From NCBI RefSeq assembly GCF_958450345.1, contig NC_088782.1:65872501-65936500 (forward strand): a DNA stretch of 64,000 bases, given 5' to 3'. A program made the translations under genes and the position numbers. This document shows, in pieces, positions 23,936-35,450 of this stretch (positions are counted from its first letter, which is position 1; each line of letters begins with the position of its first letter). The notes under the pieces were generated by a model. It saw only the letters and a list, made by a program, of their open reading frames with translations. It was not told the origin of the DNA and ran no database searches. Origin of the DNA: Calliphora vicina. Lineage: Eukaryota > Arthropoda > Insecta > Diptera > Calliphoridae.

Positions 23936-25621
23936 ATTACAGCAATAAGTTATTTCCTTCGTCAAATTCCAAAGCAGTCTAATAAACATATTTAGCATTC
24001 CCCTAATAACAAACAAATTCTTTTAATGAAGGAAGTAAAATCATAAAAAAGACTGAAAATAAAAAATGTCTTTTAAATTAATGTAAAAAAAAACTAACAG
24101 TCGTCTAAAAATACTGGCAATACATCATAAAACGTCTGTATTTAAGTTTCCTTTTACACATGTCAGGGGGCGTTACCTGGCGGTATCATCAATTTTCACA
24201 AAAATAAGAAGAAACACGCCCACTCTGATGAAATAATTTGATTCTTAAATACAAATAGAAAACCAAACAGTCAGTCGTACACAAATTAAAACGATCCATT
24301 TTATACCAACCGCATCCCAACATATTTTCAAGTACTTAGAGATACTTTATGCGGCAAGTACACTTTTGTAGCTTGTTTTTTTGTGTTATTTTTTTGTTGT
24401 TTAAATAAAATTCAAATTCATGTATGTACGTTGTATGTAGATGAATACTTTCGGTTTGTTTGTTTTTTAAGGTTCCTTTAACAAAGAGGAAAATTGTTGT
24501 GCCACCACAAAAAAAAAAACGAACAAAATACAATACAATACAATCGCAATGTAAAACATGTGTTTTTCATTTTGTTTAATTGTAAATTTTTTTATTCCTT
24601 CATTTTGTTGTTGTTAATTCCTGTGTCTGTTTGTTTATTTATTTAAATGTTGGATTTTGTAGGTTGATTTTAGTAGAACAATTTTTTTTTTTTACAATTG
24701 TGGGAGACAAAATGTAAAACAAAATGTTAAACAAGAGAGTAAATGTCGGAATGAAACAACACAAAAAATAAATAAAAAAAAATAAATAAAACGTGTATTA
24801 AAGACACGTGTCTTTGTATGGTTTTTCAAAATATTTGACTCCTAAATAACAACTAGATCTATTTACAAGTAAGTAACACTACTAACTAGAAGCCAGCAGC
24901 AGCAACAAAAAAAAATTAAAAATTGTTGCTAAATAATGAGGATCAGTAGGAAAAACTGAAAACATTAGTATTGCATGTTGAATTTTTATTGCAACAAATA
25001 GTAAACACATGTTCTAACAGTCATTCACACAAAAAGATAGAGAGACAGATAGACAGACAGATAGACAGACAGCCATGGGTACTGTATGAGTGACTGATTC
25101 AATTATTGACTGAATCACCATTACTCGACCACATACTGCCTCATACTGATGCATAAATACTGTCTTAATTGCCACCGTATCTTTGTTTCTTTCTGTAGGC
25201 AAACAAAACAAAGTTTTCAATTAATTTAATTTATGGACATTTTGTTGCCGGGGCAATTGTATGTGAACGCGGCAAATAATTAAAAAAAACGCCAATAAAT
25301 GGGCCCCATGAGTAATCAAATGTAGTTGTCTTTTGTTTTTCTTTAATTTTTAAACAAAATAAAAAAACTCGAAATAAGTTACCACCCACTTGCTGTCATT
25401 TTAGGAAATAAATGAAAAGTATTCAAGATTTTGAACGAGCACTCATGTTGGACATTGCAGCGGCAATAAAAACTTTAGTTTTAGTTTAGGTTAAGATTTT
25501 AATACTTATTGTAAATTTCTCAAAAGAAAGATTCAATAATAATAATAAAAAAAAAATATTTTGAACATAAATTTTTAAATCCATGATCCGATTTAACAAT
25601 TTAGACAAACTACATAATAAA
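23936..25621. other. Unannotated AT-rich noncoding stretch
   Basis: No gene recognised. It contains a GATAGACAGACA microsatellite near 25036-25072 and several A or T runs. Confidence 0.5.
25036..25072. repeat. AGACAGAT microsatellite
   Basis: A short run of AGACAGATAGACAGAC units. The open frame that crosses it on the minus strand (CLSVCLSVSLSF) is a product of the repeat. Confidence 0.85.
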
Positions 25622-26363
25622 ACAAGTAAGAAAGTATGGTCGGTCAAGCCCGACCATATAATACCCTACACCAAGTAAATGAGTAAAAATATTTTTCTTT
25701 TAAAATATCAATAATTTATATTTTTGAGTGATTTTTCGAAGGGGCCTTATATGGGAGCTATGATCAATTATGGACCGATCACCATAAAATTAGGTCGTGT
25801 GATTTACGTCTATATGAAAGTTATTTATGTTGAATTTTGTGTGTATACCAACATTTTTAAGTGATTTATGCACGTTAAAGTGATTTTCGGAAGCGGGTCT
25901 ATATGGGAGCTATGACTAATTATGGACCGATCGTAACAAAATTTGGTGACATGAATTTTGTATATATAAAACTTATTTGGAGCGAAATTTGTGTAGATAC
26001 ATAGATAAATTAAACATTTATGACCGATAAAGTCCAATTTCGAGGGGACATTTGTATGGGGGCTAGGTGAAATAATGGACCGATTTCAGCCAGTTTCAAT
26101 AGGCTTGGTCCTTGGGCCGAAAAAGTAATATGTACCAAATTTGATCGAAATATCTTCAAAATTGCGACCTGTACTCTGCGCACAAGGTTTACATGGACAG
26201 CCAGCCAGCCAACCAGACGGACGGACATCGTTTAATCGACTCAGAAAGTGATTCTAAGTCGATCGGTATACTTTAAGGTGTGTGTTAGACCAATATTTTT
26301 GGGCGTTACAAACATCTGCACAAACGCATAATACCCTCCCCACTATGGTGGTGTAGGGTATAA
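25622..26363 (+). repeat. Dispersed repeat 1, full copy
   Basis: Start, internal units and terminal hairpin match the copy at 22621-23344 closely. This copy keeps TATCTTCAAAATTGCGACC near 26150, the intact form of the site where the Tc1 element at 32613-35813 inserted in the third copy. It ends GTGTAGGGTATAA. Confidence 0.85.
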
Positions 26364-26387
26364 TGATACACCCTACAAGAAAAACAA

Positions 26388-26948
26388 GTTATACTTCAAA
26401 TAAAAATTTTAAATATTTTTAGGTAAACAACATTTTTTTGCTAAAGTTGCTTTTACATTTTTTGGGAAAAAAAAATTTCAAATTGTTTTTTAATTTTTTT
26501 TTTTTTTAAATTTAAATTTTTTTTTTTTTTGTTTTTTCAAACTTTTTTTAATATTTAGCGAAAAAAAAACTTTTTGTGAAAAAAAAAATTTTTGCGATTC
26601 TGACCCATTCCTTGAAATATCTATCATTAGATATCCATATTGTCCATAATTGAGATATTTTCAGATATAGGTCAAAATCGAGGTTTTCCTGGTTTTTTCC
26701 TTATATCTCAGCCATTTGTGGACAGATTTTCTCGATTTTAAATAGCAACCGAGCAGGAAGAATTCCGGAGATATTGATGTAAGTTATTTAGGGACTTCGG
26801 AAAGTTCATTTCAACAATCAGGCAGACGGACACACAGACGGACATCTATAAGGATCCAGAATATATGTATAGTATATGTATACTTTATAGGGTCGGAAAT
26901 GAAAAATGTAGAAATTCAAACGGAATGACAAACTTATATATACCCTTC
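26388..26948 (+). repeat. Dispersed repeat 2, copy lacking the terminal hairpin
   Basis: It starts TTATACTTCAAATAAAAA and carries a long T-rich segment (26450-26590). Next come the palindrome ATATCTATCATTAGATAT, the module CTCAGCCATTTGTGGAC, and GGGTCGGAAATGAAAAATG, to ATATACCCTTCTCAC. The copy at 42226-42853 has the same order and continues into the hairpin ATACCCTTC...GAAGGGTAT, which is missing here. Confidence 0.75.
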
Positions 26949-27013
26949 TCACAACTGCGTTACAACAACAAATTTGAAGTAAAATAGATCCCCAGATATG
27001 TAATGATGGCTTA

Positions 27014-27336
27014 TCTATATATATAAAAATGAAATGATCCATGTATATAATGTCATCACGTGAGAACGGCTGGAGCGATTTGGCTGATTTTTTTTATTCG
27101 TTTCGAAATTTTCAGGAGATGGTTTGTAAAGAAAAAAAAATTAAAAAATTTCGGGTAAAACTCGGATTTTTTTCTTGAGTCCAGTCAACTATAATAAAAA
27201 AAACTCCCTAAAGTATGCAGTACAAATTTAGATATTTTATTTGCAAATAAATAAGAACAGGCAGGATGCGGTTTGGTGAAACTTGAAGAACTAACATTAG
27301 TGAGTGCTACCACGCAAAGCCGGGGCTGTTAACTAG
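27014..27336 (+). mobile_element. Small nonautonomous Helitron
   Basis: This is a 323-bp element beginning TCTATATATATAAAAATG, preceded by A, and ending GTTAACTAG, followed by T. It therefore lies between A and T with TC and CTAG termini, as Helitrons do. A short hairpin (AGCC-GG-GGCT) sits about 11 bp before the 3' end. The 5' module GAGAACGGCTGGAGCGATTT is typical of animal Helitrons. It is noncoding. Confidence 0.8.
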
Positions 27337-27384
27337 TATTCAATAATAGCTACGACTTTCTGACTGACCGTGGATTCGGTTTTA

Positions 27385-27503
27385 AAACATTTTAAAACGA
27401 TCGATACGTTTTTTTTAAATTATTTTCCGAAATCAAAAACTTTTTTTTACTTTTTCTTCGAAAGACATCGATTTCAAAAGTTGGTTCACTTGACATAAAA
27501 TCC
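27385..27503 (-). repeat. Fragment of MITE family B
   Basis: The inverse of this piece (ATTTTATGTCAAGTGAACCA, then TTTGAAATCGATGTCTTTCG) matches the left part of the element at 58294-58749. Only one end is present. Confidence 0.65.
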
Positions 27504-27511
27504 CCCATATA

Positions 27512-28490
27512 AAGGGTTTTCCAATAGGTACTTGACAATTTTGAATTTAATTTGTGAACGCACTATTTCGGAGTCGGTGAACGCTACTTTAAGAGCGTTA
27601 ACTGCAATTTTCGGTAGTTATTCTCGCCCTAGTAGACAAACAATAACAAGTTTAGTGAACAATTTGAGTCATTGTGTGATGCTGCCATGCCAGTGAGACA
27701 ACGGGTTGGTGGAAGTGACGAAAATATCGCTGCCGTTCAGACGTCCGTAGGAAACGATCCAAATCAGTCGATTCCGCAGCGTTCTCAAGACCACTTTAGC
27801 GAATTTAGCGTAAGGATCTTGGTTTACACCCATACAAGATCAAGCTGACTCAAGAATTGAAGCCGATGGACCATTTGACGCGACGTACGTTCTCCGATTG
27901 GGCTCTGGAGAAGATGCGCCAAGATGATGAATTTCATCGCAAAATCATCTTCAGTGACGAAGCTAATTTTTGGCTCAATGGGTTCGTCAATTAGCAAAAT
28001 ATGCGTTATTGATTTGGTGAAAATCCACATGTGCTTCATGAATCACAACTTCATCCACAAAAAATAACTGTTTTTGGTGAGGTTTGCATGCCGGCAGCGT
28101 CATTGGGCCATATTTTTCGTCGACAATAACGATCGTCACGTTACTGTGAATGGCGATCGTTATTGCGCCATGATTACCGTTTATTTTTGGAACGAATTGG
28201 AAAACATGGACTTGGACGACATGTGGTTTCAACAGGAAGGTGCCACAAATCACACAGCACACGTTACAATCGACTTATTGAAGAGTAACTTTGGTGAGCG
28301 TATTATCTCAAGAATTGTCCAATCAATTGGCCGCCTCGTTCGTGCGATTCAACGCCTCTAGACTTTTTCATTTGGGGCTATGTCGTTACGGCCGAAATGT
28401 GTGACTGAGTCATCGAAAATTGCGTCCAACAAAGTCGATCCATGTGTTGGAAATACATATCTCAAATGGATTGAGTTTTGTTTTAAAAAA
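27512..28490 (+). mobile_element. DD41D-type (rosa-like) mariner relic, 3'-truncated
   Basis: A possible left terminus AAGGGTTTTCCAATAGG follows TA. The transposase begins at about 27687 (MPVRQRVGGSDENIAAVQTS). It continues with KIKLTQELKPMDHLTRRTFS, then IIFSDEANFWLNGFVN (first Asp), DMWFQQEGATNHTAH (second block, where QQD has become QQE) and NFGERIISR. Homology fades near TFSFGAM at about 28380. There are several stops and frameshifts, and no right terminus. It is a different lineage from the copy at 28781. Confidence 0.75.
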
Positions 28491-28494
28491 AGTC

Positions 28495-28760
28495 AGGACT
28501 GACTCACTCCCTCACTGACTTATCAACACCCAGCCCAAACATCTAAAGCTAGAAACTTGAAATTCGGGTAATAGGTTCCTTCTACATCATTTATATCCAC
28601 TAAGAAGGGATTTTTGGAAATTCGAACGCTAAGGGTGTCCGCCTTTAATCAAAAAAAGAGCCGACAGGTTTCTGGTACGTTTTTAGAAATTTGATATTCT
28701 AGGTGGCCAAAACGGGTAGCAGGTTCCATGACTCCCACAAAATGCAGGATGTTACTTTAC
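28495..28760 (+). mobile_element. Helitron-like 5' fragment, diverged
   Basis: CACTGACTTATCAACACCCA and GCCCAAACATCTAAAGCTAG resemble the inverse of the 57500-57580 part of the large Helitron (GACTGATTCATCATCGCACA, GCCCAAACGGCTGAAGC). The TTTTTGGAAATTCGAACGCT segment also matches. Both termini are missing. Confidence 0.6.
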
Positions 28761-28780
28761 CTTAAGCAATTTATGTAATA

Positions 28781-29720
28781 CAAGGTGGTGTAAAAGTGAT
28801 CCTCCTATCAGAAAATGCTATAAATTTTGCGATTGGCCCCTAATGTCAGTTCTGTTTTGACATTTGTGTAGTAAACACATGCGAAATACACGTTAATAAA
28901 CAATGTTACGCTACACTGCTCCAGAACGCGGAATATTGCTGACTATTTATTTGACCAATAATCGGTCGGTTTTTTCATCAAAAATAATCATGAGTGATGA
29001 GGCCCATTTCCATCTTAGCGGGTACGTAAATAAGCAAAATTTACGCTTCTGGGGCACTGAAAATCCGCGTGTAACCCACGATGACCCATTACACCCCCTC
29101 AAAGTCACTGTATGGTGTGCTGTTTTCGCTGGAGGAGTCATCGGACCTTTTTTCTTCGAAGACGTCGCGGGCCAAACGGTTACTGTGAATGGTGAGCGCT
29201 ACAGAGCAATGATCAACTAGTTCTTTTTGCCGCAACTTGATGAATTGGGATTGGAAAACATGTGGTTCCAACAGGACGGTGTAACGGCACACACTGCACG
29301 TGCCCCAACCGATATGCTGAAGGATGCATTTCCCAGGCGCCTAATCTCCCGTTTTGGCGATCTGCACTGGCCAGCAAGATCGCCTGATTTGACCGCTCCA
29401 GACTTCTTTTTGTGGGGCTTTTTGAAGCCGCGGGTTTATGTCAACAAGCCTCAGACTCTTGCAGATCTTAAAGACAATATCCGTCAAGAATGTGAGGACC
29501 TATCGCCGGAAGTTTTGGCCAAAGTGATGGAAAATGCCATAAAAAGGGCTCAAATGGCAAACAACTGTGGCGGCGGCCATTTACATGACATCATATTCTC
29601 GACTTGATGTTAAAAAAATTAAAAGACCAAATAAAAATAATCCACAAGAAGAATCAAAGTTTTTCATTTTTTTTTAATTACAGCCAAAAAACATCGGAAG
29701 TTTACTTTTGCGCCACCTTG
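28781..29720 (+). mobile_element. DD41D (rosa-like) mariner with intact ends and internal deletion
   Basis: The element is 940 bp. It begins CAAGGTGGTGTAAAAGTGAT and ends AGTTTACTTTTGCGCCACCTTG on the plus strand, so the terminal repeats are intact. TA dinucleotides lie at 28779-28780 and 29721-29722. The transposase frame is almost open but lacks the N-terminal DNA-binding half, as expected from an internal deletion of several hundred bases. The good state of ends and frame makes this one of the youngest DNA transposons in the window. Confidence 0.9.
28903..29607 (+). pseudogene. DD41D mariner transposase, N-terminal deletion and one stop
   Basis: The frame opens at ATG 28903 with MLRYTAPERGILLTIYL. 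It then jumps into the catalytic domain: KIIMSDEAHFHLSGYVNKQN carries the first Asp. TVWCAVFAGGVIGPFFFED is the typical linker. A TAG stop follows at 29218-29220 (after RYRAMIN). The frame continues FFLPQLDELGLENMWFQQDG (second Asp), RLISRFGDLHWPARSPDLTA and PDFFLWGFLKP (third Asp), to LHDIIFST and a stop at about 29607. There are 41 residues between the second and third Asp, giving DD41D, the spacing of rosa-type mariners. The catalytic triad is complete. The missing N-terminus and the internal stop mean it cannot work as it stands. Confidence 0.85.
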
Positions 29721-29759
29721 TACATACAAATATTTTTAACAATAAAATTTTTAATTCGA

Positions 29760-29960
29760 TTTGACTTGAAAACACGTTAGGGAGCAAATGAAAGGAGCTA
29801 GCTGTCTGACATTTTCCACAAATACTCTCTCGACCGATATTGCTCATTTCCAATACCAAACAGGGAACATTTCTGCCAGCTAGCCCTATCGTGTTTTCAA
29901 AAGACAAGCAGACGGACATAGCTAGATCGTCTTAATCTTCATAATTTTAATTTTATCTTT
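29760..29960. repeat. Dispersed repeat 3 candidate
   Basis: ACACGTTAGGGAGCAAATGA ... AGACAAGCAGACGGACATAG ... CGTCTTAATCTTCATAATTT has the 'gacggacat' module found in the other dispersed repeats. It has no second full copy in this window. Confidence 0.35.
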
Positions 29961-30534
29961 TTTAATGGTAAGTATAAAAATAGTAAAAATGAAATGGGTA
30001 GAAATTTCTAAAAAACCAAAAAACAATTTTAATGTTTTAATGATATGATTGTTTAACAATTAAATAATCATTCAATAAAAAAATACTTTTCAAAGACAAA
30101 TTTAAATTTTCATTTATTTTACAATTAATGAGGAAAATTTAGGATTATCAAACTATTTATAGATAAAAAAGTTCTTTTAAATATTTGTACTGTTCGTAAA
30201 GCATTCGGAAGACGTCATCAAGATATTTTTGCCAAGTATTTTTATTGTCATTATTATTTATACGTTTTGTGTTAGATGTTTATTATCTTGTTATTCGTTT
30301 GTTAATTCTTGTTAAAACATAATTTTCTTAGATGTTAAACATTGCGAAAAACATGAATATTGTACTTAATTTGTCATAAACTTTAGTGTACGAGTATTTT
30401 GTTTGTTTGTTTTTTTTTTAATATTAAATATAAAAATCTAAGTGGGTTTGAAATGAGCAAATTATTTTAAATCTATAATACTTCAAAGCCAAAAAGATTT
30501 TCTAGATAACTTAAGACTTTTTTAAATAAATATA
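29961..30534. other. Unannotated AT-rich noncoding stretch
   Basis: Nothing recognised. Confidence 0.5.
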
Positions 30535-31905
30535 CACTGGTGGATATTGCTATAAACGCACTTAATTTTTTTCTGTATTTTTGTTATATCTTTGTTGTTC
30601 TCATCCAAAAGCATAATTTAACTTATTTAATGAGAGACAACATAACGGTACTTTTTGAAAGTAAACAAGTTTTTTTCTTATTCTTGTTGTTTGCCTTAAT
30701 TATGCGATCAAATGTTCTTGGTGCTATTTTAAGTGGAAGATTCGTATAAACGCAGACTTGAAATTTGTTTTTAAGTTACCAAAAATAAAATATTATCAAT
30801 TTTAGATTTTTCAACCGAAGGTACGTTTCTAACAGTAACATCTCAATTTACTGCAACTTTTTCTATTTGAATCAATAAATTTCATAACTTTTAAAGATAC
30901 CCAAGGGAATTTTTTTGTCCGATCAAGAAAACATTCAAATTAAATTTTTTCACGACCAAGGATGTTCCAATAGAAAAATTGTACGTAAAATCGATCGTTC
31001 GGAATGTGTGGTGCGAAATTTATTGAAGAAAGGTCAAAATTATGGAGTTCGTAAACCGACAAAGGGAAATACAAAACTAACAAGAAGACAACTTAATCTA
31101 ATAAAACAAGAAGCAACCCGCAACAAATTGAATTCCACACAAATAAAGAATAAATTGAATCTTCCAGTGACTTCCAAACACGTTGCACAAATTTTACGAA
31201 ACGATGACAACATAAAATGGAAAAAGCCGAAATGTAAAACCAATGCTAAAAAAGCACCATAAAGAAAATCGTCTAAAATTCGCAAGAAAATATATGAAAT
31301 GGACAGATGAGTGGAAAAAAGTAATTTTCTCTGACGAATACTCATGCTATTGGCACGATCTGAGATAAAACGATGGTCGGATGTCAAAACGTAATTTCGG
31401 TGGTGGCGTGTTATGGTTTGGGAAGCGTTTTATGCAGTTGGCAAGTCGAAAATATGTTTTGTTCCGACAAAAATGAATAGTGCGATTTATAACGAACTGT
31501 TGGAAGATGCTCTTCTCTCATTTATGGATGAAGATTGCATATTCCAACAAGATAATGCTGCAATCCATGTTTCTAAGCAATCGAAATCTTGGTTTAATGA
31601 ACATAGCATTCCTCTGTTGGACTGGCCGGCTTGTAGTCCGGACTTAAACCCGATGGAGAACTTGTGGGGAAACATGGCCCATAAAGTTTATGCAAATAAT
31701 ACCCAGAATGAAAGCATAATGACTGTAACAGAGCTGAAACTAAGAATTAAACAAGTCTGGGAGGAAATTGATTCCAATCAGCATAAAAAATCAGTGGAAT
31801 CAATACCAGACCGTATTTTTGAAACAATCCATAACAAAGGATCATCCACATGGATGTATCCAAAGGATGTAGATATTTGAAAAGAAATAACAAACAGACA
31901 CAAAT
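30535..31905 (+). mobile_element. Tc3-like (DD34E) transposon, right end not found
   Basis: The left terminus CACTGGTGGATATTGC follows TA. The motif TATAAACGCA occurs at the end (30550) and again near 30747. This repeats the arrangement of Tc3-type elements, where transposase binding sites occur at the tip and internally. The transposase occupies 30915-31880. I could not find the inverse of the left terminus downstream. Instead, a sequence GTTATACTCGGTTGTACCGA follows at about 31912, which looks like part of a dispersed repeat, so the right end is probably lost. Confidence 0.75.
30915..31880 (+). pseudogene. Tc3-like DD34E transposase, frameshifted
   Basis: The first frame (30915-31262) has no ATG at its start and begins near a TTG codon. 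It reads QENIQIKFFHDQGCSNRKIV, a HTH of the Tc3 type, then LTRRQLNLIKQEATRNKLNS and TSKHVAQILR. A frameshift follows near 31262. The first catalytic block (FSDEYSCYWHDL) lies near 31330, with a stop just after it. From 31413 the frame is open: MVWEAFYAVGKSKICFVPTK, then CIFQQDNAAIHVSKQSKSWF (second Asp) and DWPACSPDLNPMENLWGNMA. There are 34 residues from the second Asp to the Glu, so DD34E is intact. The C-terminus ends PKDVDI at 31880. At least two disruptions make it inactive. Confidence 0.85.
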
Positions 31906-32320
31906 AAAAGTGTTATACTCGGTTGTACCGAATTTTATATACCCATCACCAATATAATACTGTCAACGATTTCGTATAAAAAACATTTATTTTTATCATA
32001 TTTTGCCCATTTTCAATGGCAAATTTTTTATGGATACCAATATTCAATAGACATTAATGAATCATAGAGCCATATTCCGGGAAGAAATTTTCAACAGAAA
32101 TTGTTATTTTATAAATAGAAATAATGTGTGCAAAATTGTAATGTATTATCTGCAATATATTTAAAGAAACTTCAAAAATATCTACTTTTATATCTACATT
32201 ATGGTCCATAATTGAATCGTTTATTTCAAAAACCAGTCAAGCAACAAAAAAATCCAAAATTGAGTTAATGGGCGATTAATGTTTTGAAAAGGTAAATGTA
32301 TCGTTTAATTTTAACAAAAA
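31906..32320. other. Unannotated noncoding stretch
   Basis: The first part (31912-31965, ACTCGGTTGTACCGAATTTT then ATATACCCATCACC) looks like a dispersed-repeat end. The rest is AT-rich with nothing recognised. Confidence 0.4.
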
Positions 32321-33159
32321 ACAAGTAAGAAAGTATGGTCGGTCAAGCCCGACCATATAATACCCTACACTAAGTAAAAGAGCAAAAACATTTTTCTTTT
32401 AAAATTTCAATATTTTATATTTTTTAATGATTTTGTACGTTAAAGTGATTTTCGGAAGCGGGTCTATATGGGAGCTATGACTAATTATGGGCCGATCGTA
32501 ACAAAATTTGGTGGCATGAATTTTGTATATATAAAACTTATTTGAAGAGGAATTTGTGGAGATACATATATAAATTAAACATTTATGACCGATAAGGTCC
32601 AATTTCGGAAGAACTTTTCCAAATATTCGATATGTAGCCCAAAATTTAAAATATTTTTTTAAAATAATTTTTTTTTTTTTTTTAGTATTTTACTTGTATA
32701 GTTTTATTTATATAAATTAACTGAAAAACAAACAACATAATTAATTATATTCTGAAAAAAGGGAACAAAATTAAAAATATTCACTATTTCGCTACTGACA
32801 AAACAATGGAAACTTTTAAACTTCAGCAAGAAAGAAGTGTAAAACGAAAATCTTATATATAAATAGGCCACACGTTTTTTTGTGGTACACTTTTAAGTAT
32901 GTTATTGTCCACCAATATTGATGAAACATATATGGTTTAAAAGGTTATTTTCTCTAGATTTGCAGAACATAATTTAAAAATTCTTTCCATAAAAGTGGTC
33001 GAATTTCGGCCACCGGGCGATCCTAGTAATAATTAAAAGAACGATGTAAAAAGCATCCTGTTTACAGTTATTTTATTTTATTTTTAAATTCTGGTAATTT
33101 TTCACAATTTCTTTTTCTAAGTTTTTCGCATAATTGCTTTTTTTTCAAAGTTAACGAAA

Positions 33160-35450
33160 ATGGCTAAAGTTAAGATTTGTGAAGACTTAAAAAATAAAAT
33201 AATTAACGATTTTAAAGCTGGTTTAAAACAAATAAGTATCTGTGACAAATATTCAATAAATAAATCAGCAGTTTCAAAAATTATAAAGAAATTTCGTGAG
33301 ACCGGTTCTGTAAAAACTCAACATTTAGATGGAAGACCTCGTAAGACTACTCCTAGACAAGATAATTTAATAGCGAGAGAGTTCAAGAAATTCCCAAAAA
33401 TAACTCCTCGAGAGGTTGTTAATAGCTTAAAATTAGAAATAAGTACCCGAACAGTTAGTCGCAGGGCAAATGAGGCTGGTCTTGGTTGCTATCGTCCAGT
33501 GAAAAAACCACTCATTTCTAAAAAGAACCGTTCTGCTCTTCTACAATTTGCCAGGGATCATTTAAACTTGTCAATACAGAAATGGAATACTGTCCTCTTT
33601 TCCAACGAATCCAAATACAATTTAAGAGGCAGTGATGGGAGAACATTAGTAAGACGACCAAAGGGAAAAAGATTAGATCCAAAAAAAAAACAAATCATAA
33701 TATTAATAGGCAAGTCGATTTCTTTAGACCCCTTTTACGTTCACATTATACATTCAATTTGGGAAAGAAATAACCATTTTAAAGGGATTTATTCACAGAA
33801 GTGCAGAATATATGTTTATTGAAATCGGTTTAGTTTTTTAGGAGTTATACGGGTTTAAAGATGTTACTAACACATATGCAAAAACGTGTACATGTGAACC
33901 TTAAGCTAAAAAGTAAACAAAGCAATTCGTGTGGTTGTTGTTGTAAATAAATAAGACAGTTGATTTCGCTCTGTTTTATGTGAGAGTTGTTATAGAAAAC
34001 AATGAAGAAGAATATTTTAATAATTTAAAGTCGCTTGAAAGAAATATTTTGAAGGTTTTTTTTTATTTTCTCAATATGTAATTGTGAGTAAATAGTTATT
34101 TTATAATATCTGCCGAACTATAATTGTGACGGGATTTAAACTATATACGAATCAATTTATTATCACTGCATGAAGTTTAACCAAAAATGAGATGGATCGG
34201 AATAGGTGGCGAGTCACCTCCCATACAAAGTAAATAGTTATTTTTAAATATTTTGTGAACTATAATTTCAAGATTTTTCAAACTTTGTCTTTTATCATTT
34301 TGCATAGTTTCGCTGAAAATTTTCGGGATTTGAATAGTGGGCGTGGCACACCCTATACAAAGTAAATATTTAATTTCGAATATCTGGAGAACTATTACAA
34401 TTATAAAAGTGTTTAAGCTTTTTACGAATTAATTTCTTATTACTGTGCGGAGTTAGCTGAAAATAGGCGAAATTAGATTAGAGGACGTAGCACCTCCCAT
34501 ACAAAGTAAATATTAATTTCGAATGTCTGGGGAACCAAAATGGGGAGGGTCGGAAAAGGATGTGAGTCACCTCCCATACAAAGTTATAATTACATGATTT
34601 TTCAAACTTTGTCCGCATAGCTCTATTACCATTTTACAGAGATTGGCTGAAAATGGTCGGGATTGCATTAGTGGTGGCACCTCTCATACAAAGTAAATAA
34701 TTAATTTCGAATATCTGGAGAACTATAATTCTAAAAGTATTTAAAATGTATATCAATCAATTTATTTCCATATTAAAAACGAATTTATTCTTGATCCTTT
34801 TACAAAGTTTAGCTAAACATGATCGGCTTAGTTGGAATGACGCCTCCCATATAAAGGAAAGTTAAAGTGAAGCTTAATATGAGTTATTTTTTTTACATAA
34901 AATACATACAAATGGGTGGGATCAGAACAGTGAAGTAATATCTCCCATACCAAATTAGTTAATGTTTGAATATCAAGTAAACAGTAATTGAGAGATTCTC
35001 AATATTTTGCATGTGTTATTTTCATACCATTGTATGTAGTTTAATTTTACTAGGATAGGGGTAGCGAAGTGCACCGGGATATACTAGTAAAACTGTAAAG
35101 TTTGGCGGTGGCAATATTATGGTATGGGACAAGGTATGGGCCCAATTCATATTATAAAAGATACCATGACAGGTATAGGATACAGAACCATATTAAACGA
35201 TGTTATGTATCCATACGCTTAGGAAAATATGCCCCTAGTTTGGAGATTCCAACACGACAACGACCCGAAACACACCTCTAGGGTTGTAACCGAGTGGTTA
35301 CAATCCGACGAGGTACGTGTTTTAAATGGCCTGGCCAATCGCCAGATCTCAATTCCATAGAAAATCTATGGGAAATTGTAGATCGTAAAATAAGGACCCA
35401 AAATTACACCAGGAAGAAAGATTTATCGGAGGCGGTTATAAGGGAATGAC
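33160..35450 (+). pseudogene. Tc1 DD34E transposase, interrupted; first catalytic Asp is Asn
   Basis: From ATG 33160 the frame is open for about 175 residues. The paired-type DNA-binding region reads KICEDLKNKIINDFKAGLKQ, SICDKYSINKSAVSKIIKKF, then a GRPRKTTPRQ linker and a second HTH (LEISTRTVSRRANEAGLGCY). The first catalytic block reads VLFSNESKYNLRG, where the family normally has SDES, so Asp has become Asn. After KGKRLDPK the Helitron begins. The gene resumes at 35088 (KTVKFGGGNIMVW), with a small deletion and a stop. It continues PLVWRFQHDNDPKHTSRVVT (second Asp) and, after a frameshift, PGQSPDLNSIENLWEIVDRK (Glu). Spacing is DD34E. Confidence 0.85.
33686..35087 (+). mobile_element. Helitron-type insert with CTCCCATACAAAG repeats
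   Basis: The right end reads GTAGCGAAGTGCACCGGG...ATACTAG followed by T. This resembles the 3' terminus of the large Helitron (GGCGAAGCGCACCGGGTCAG then CTAG). The left junction lies in an A run (33681-33690), and no TCTATATA start is seen, so the 5' end is probably truncated. Between 34.2 and 34.95 kb the motif CACCTCCCATACAAAGTAAA recurs about seven times in degenerate form (near 34215, 34346, 34492, 34568, 34678, 34842 and 34940). Read in inverse, this motif matches units inside the Transib-like element at 20420. Confidence 0.6.

Noticed and set aside
25014..25220. Minus-strand frame with CLSVCLSVSLSF
   Set aside because: Product of the AGACAGAT microsatellite.
31040..31387. 115-codon minus-strand frame
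   Set aside because: It is the antisense shadow of the Tc3-like transposase.
33700..33822. Extension of the Tc1 transposase frame beyond LDPK
   Set aside because: The open frame continues by chance into the Helitron insert; the true continuation of the transposase is at 35088.
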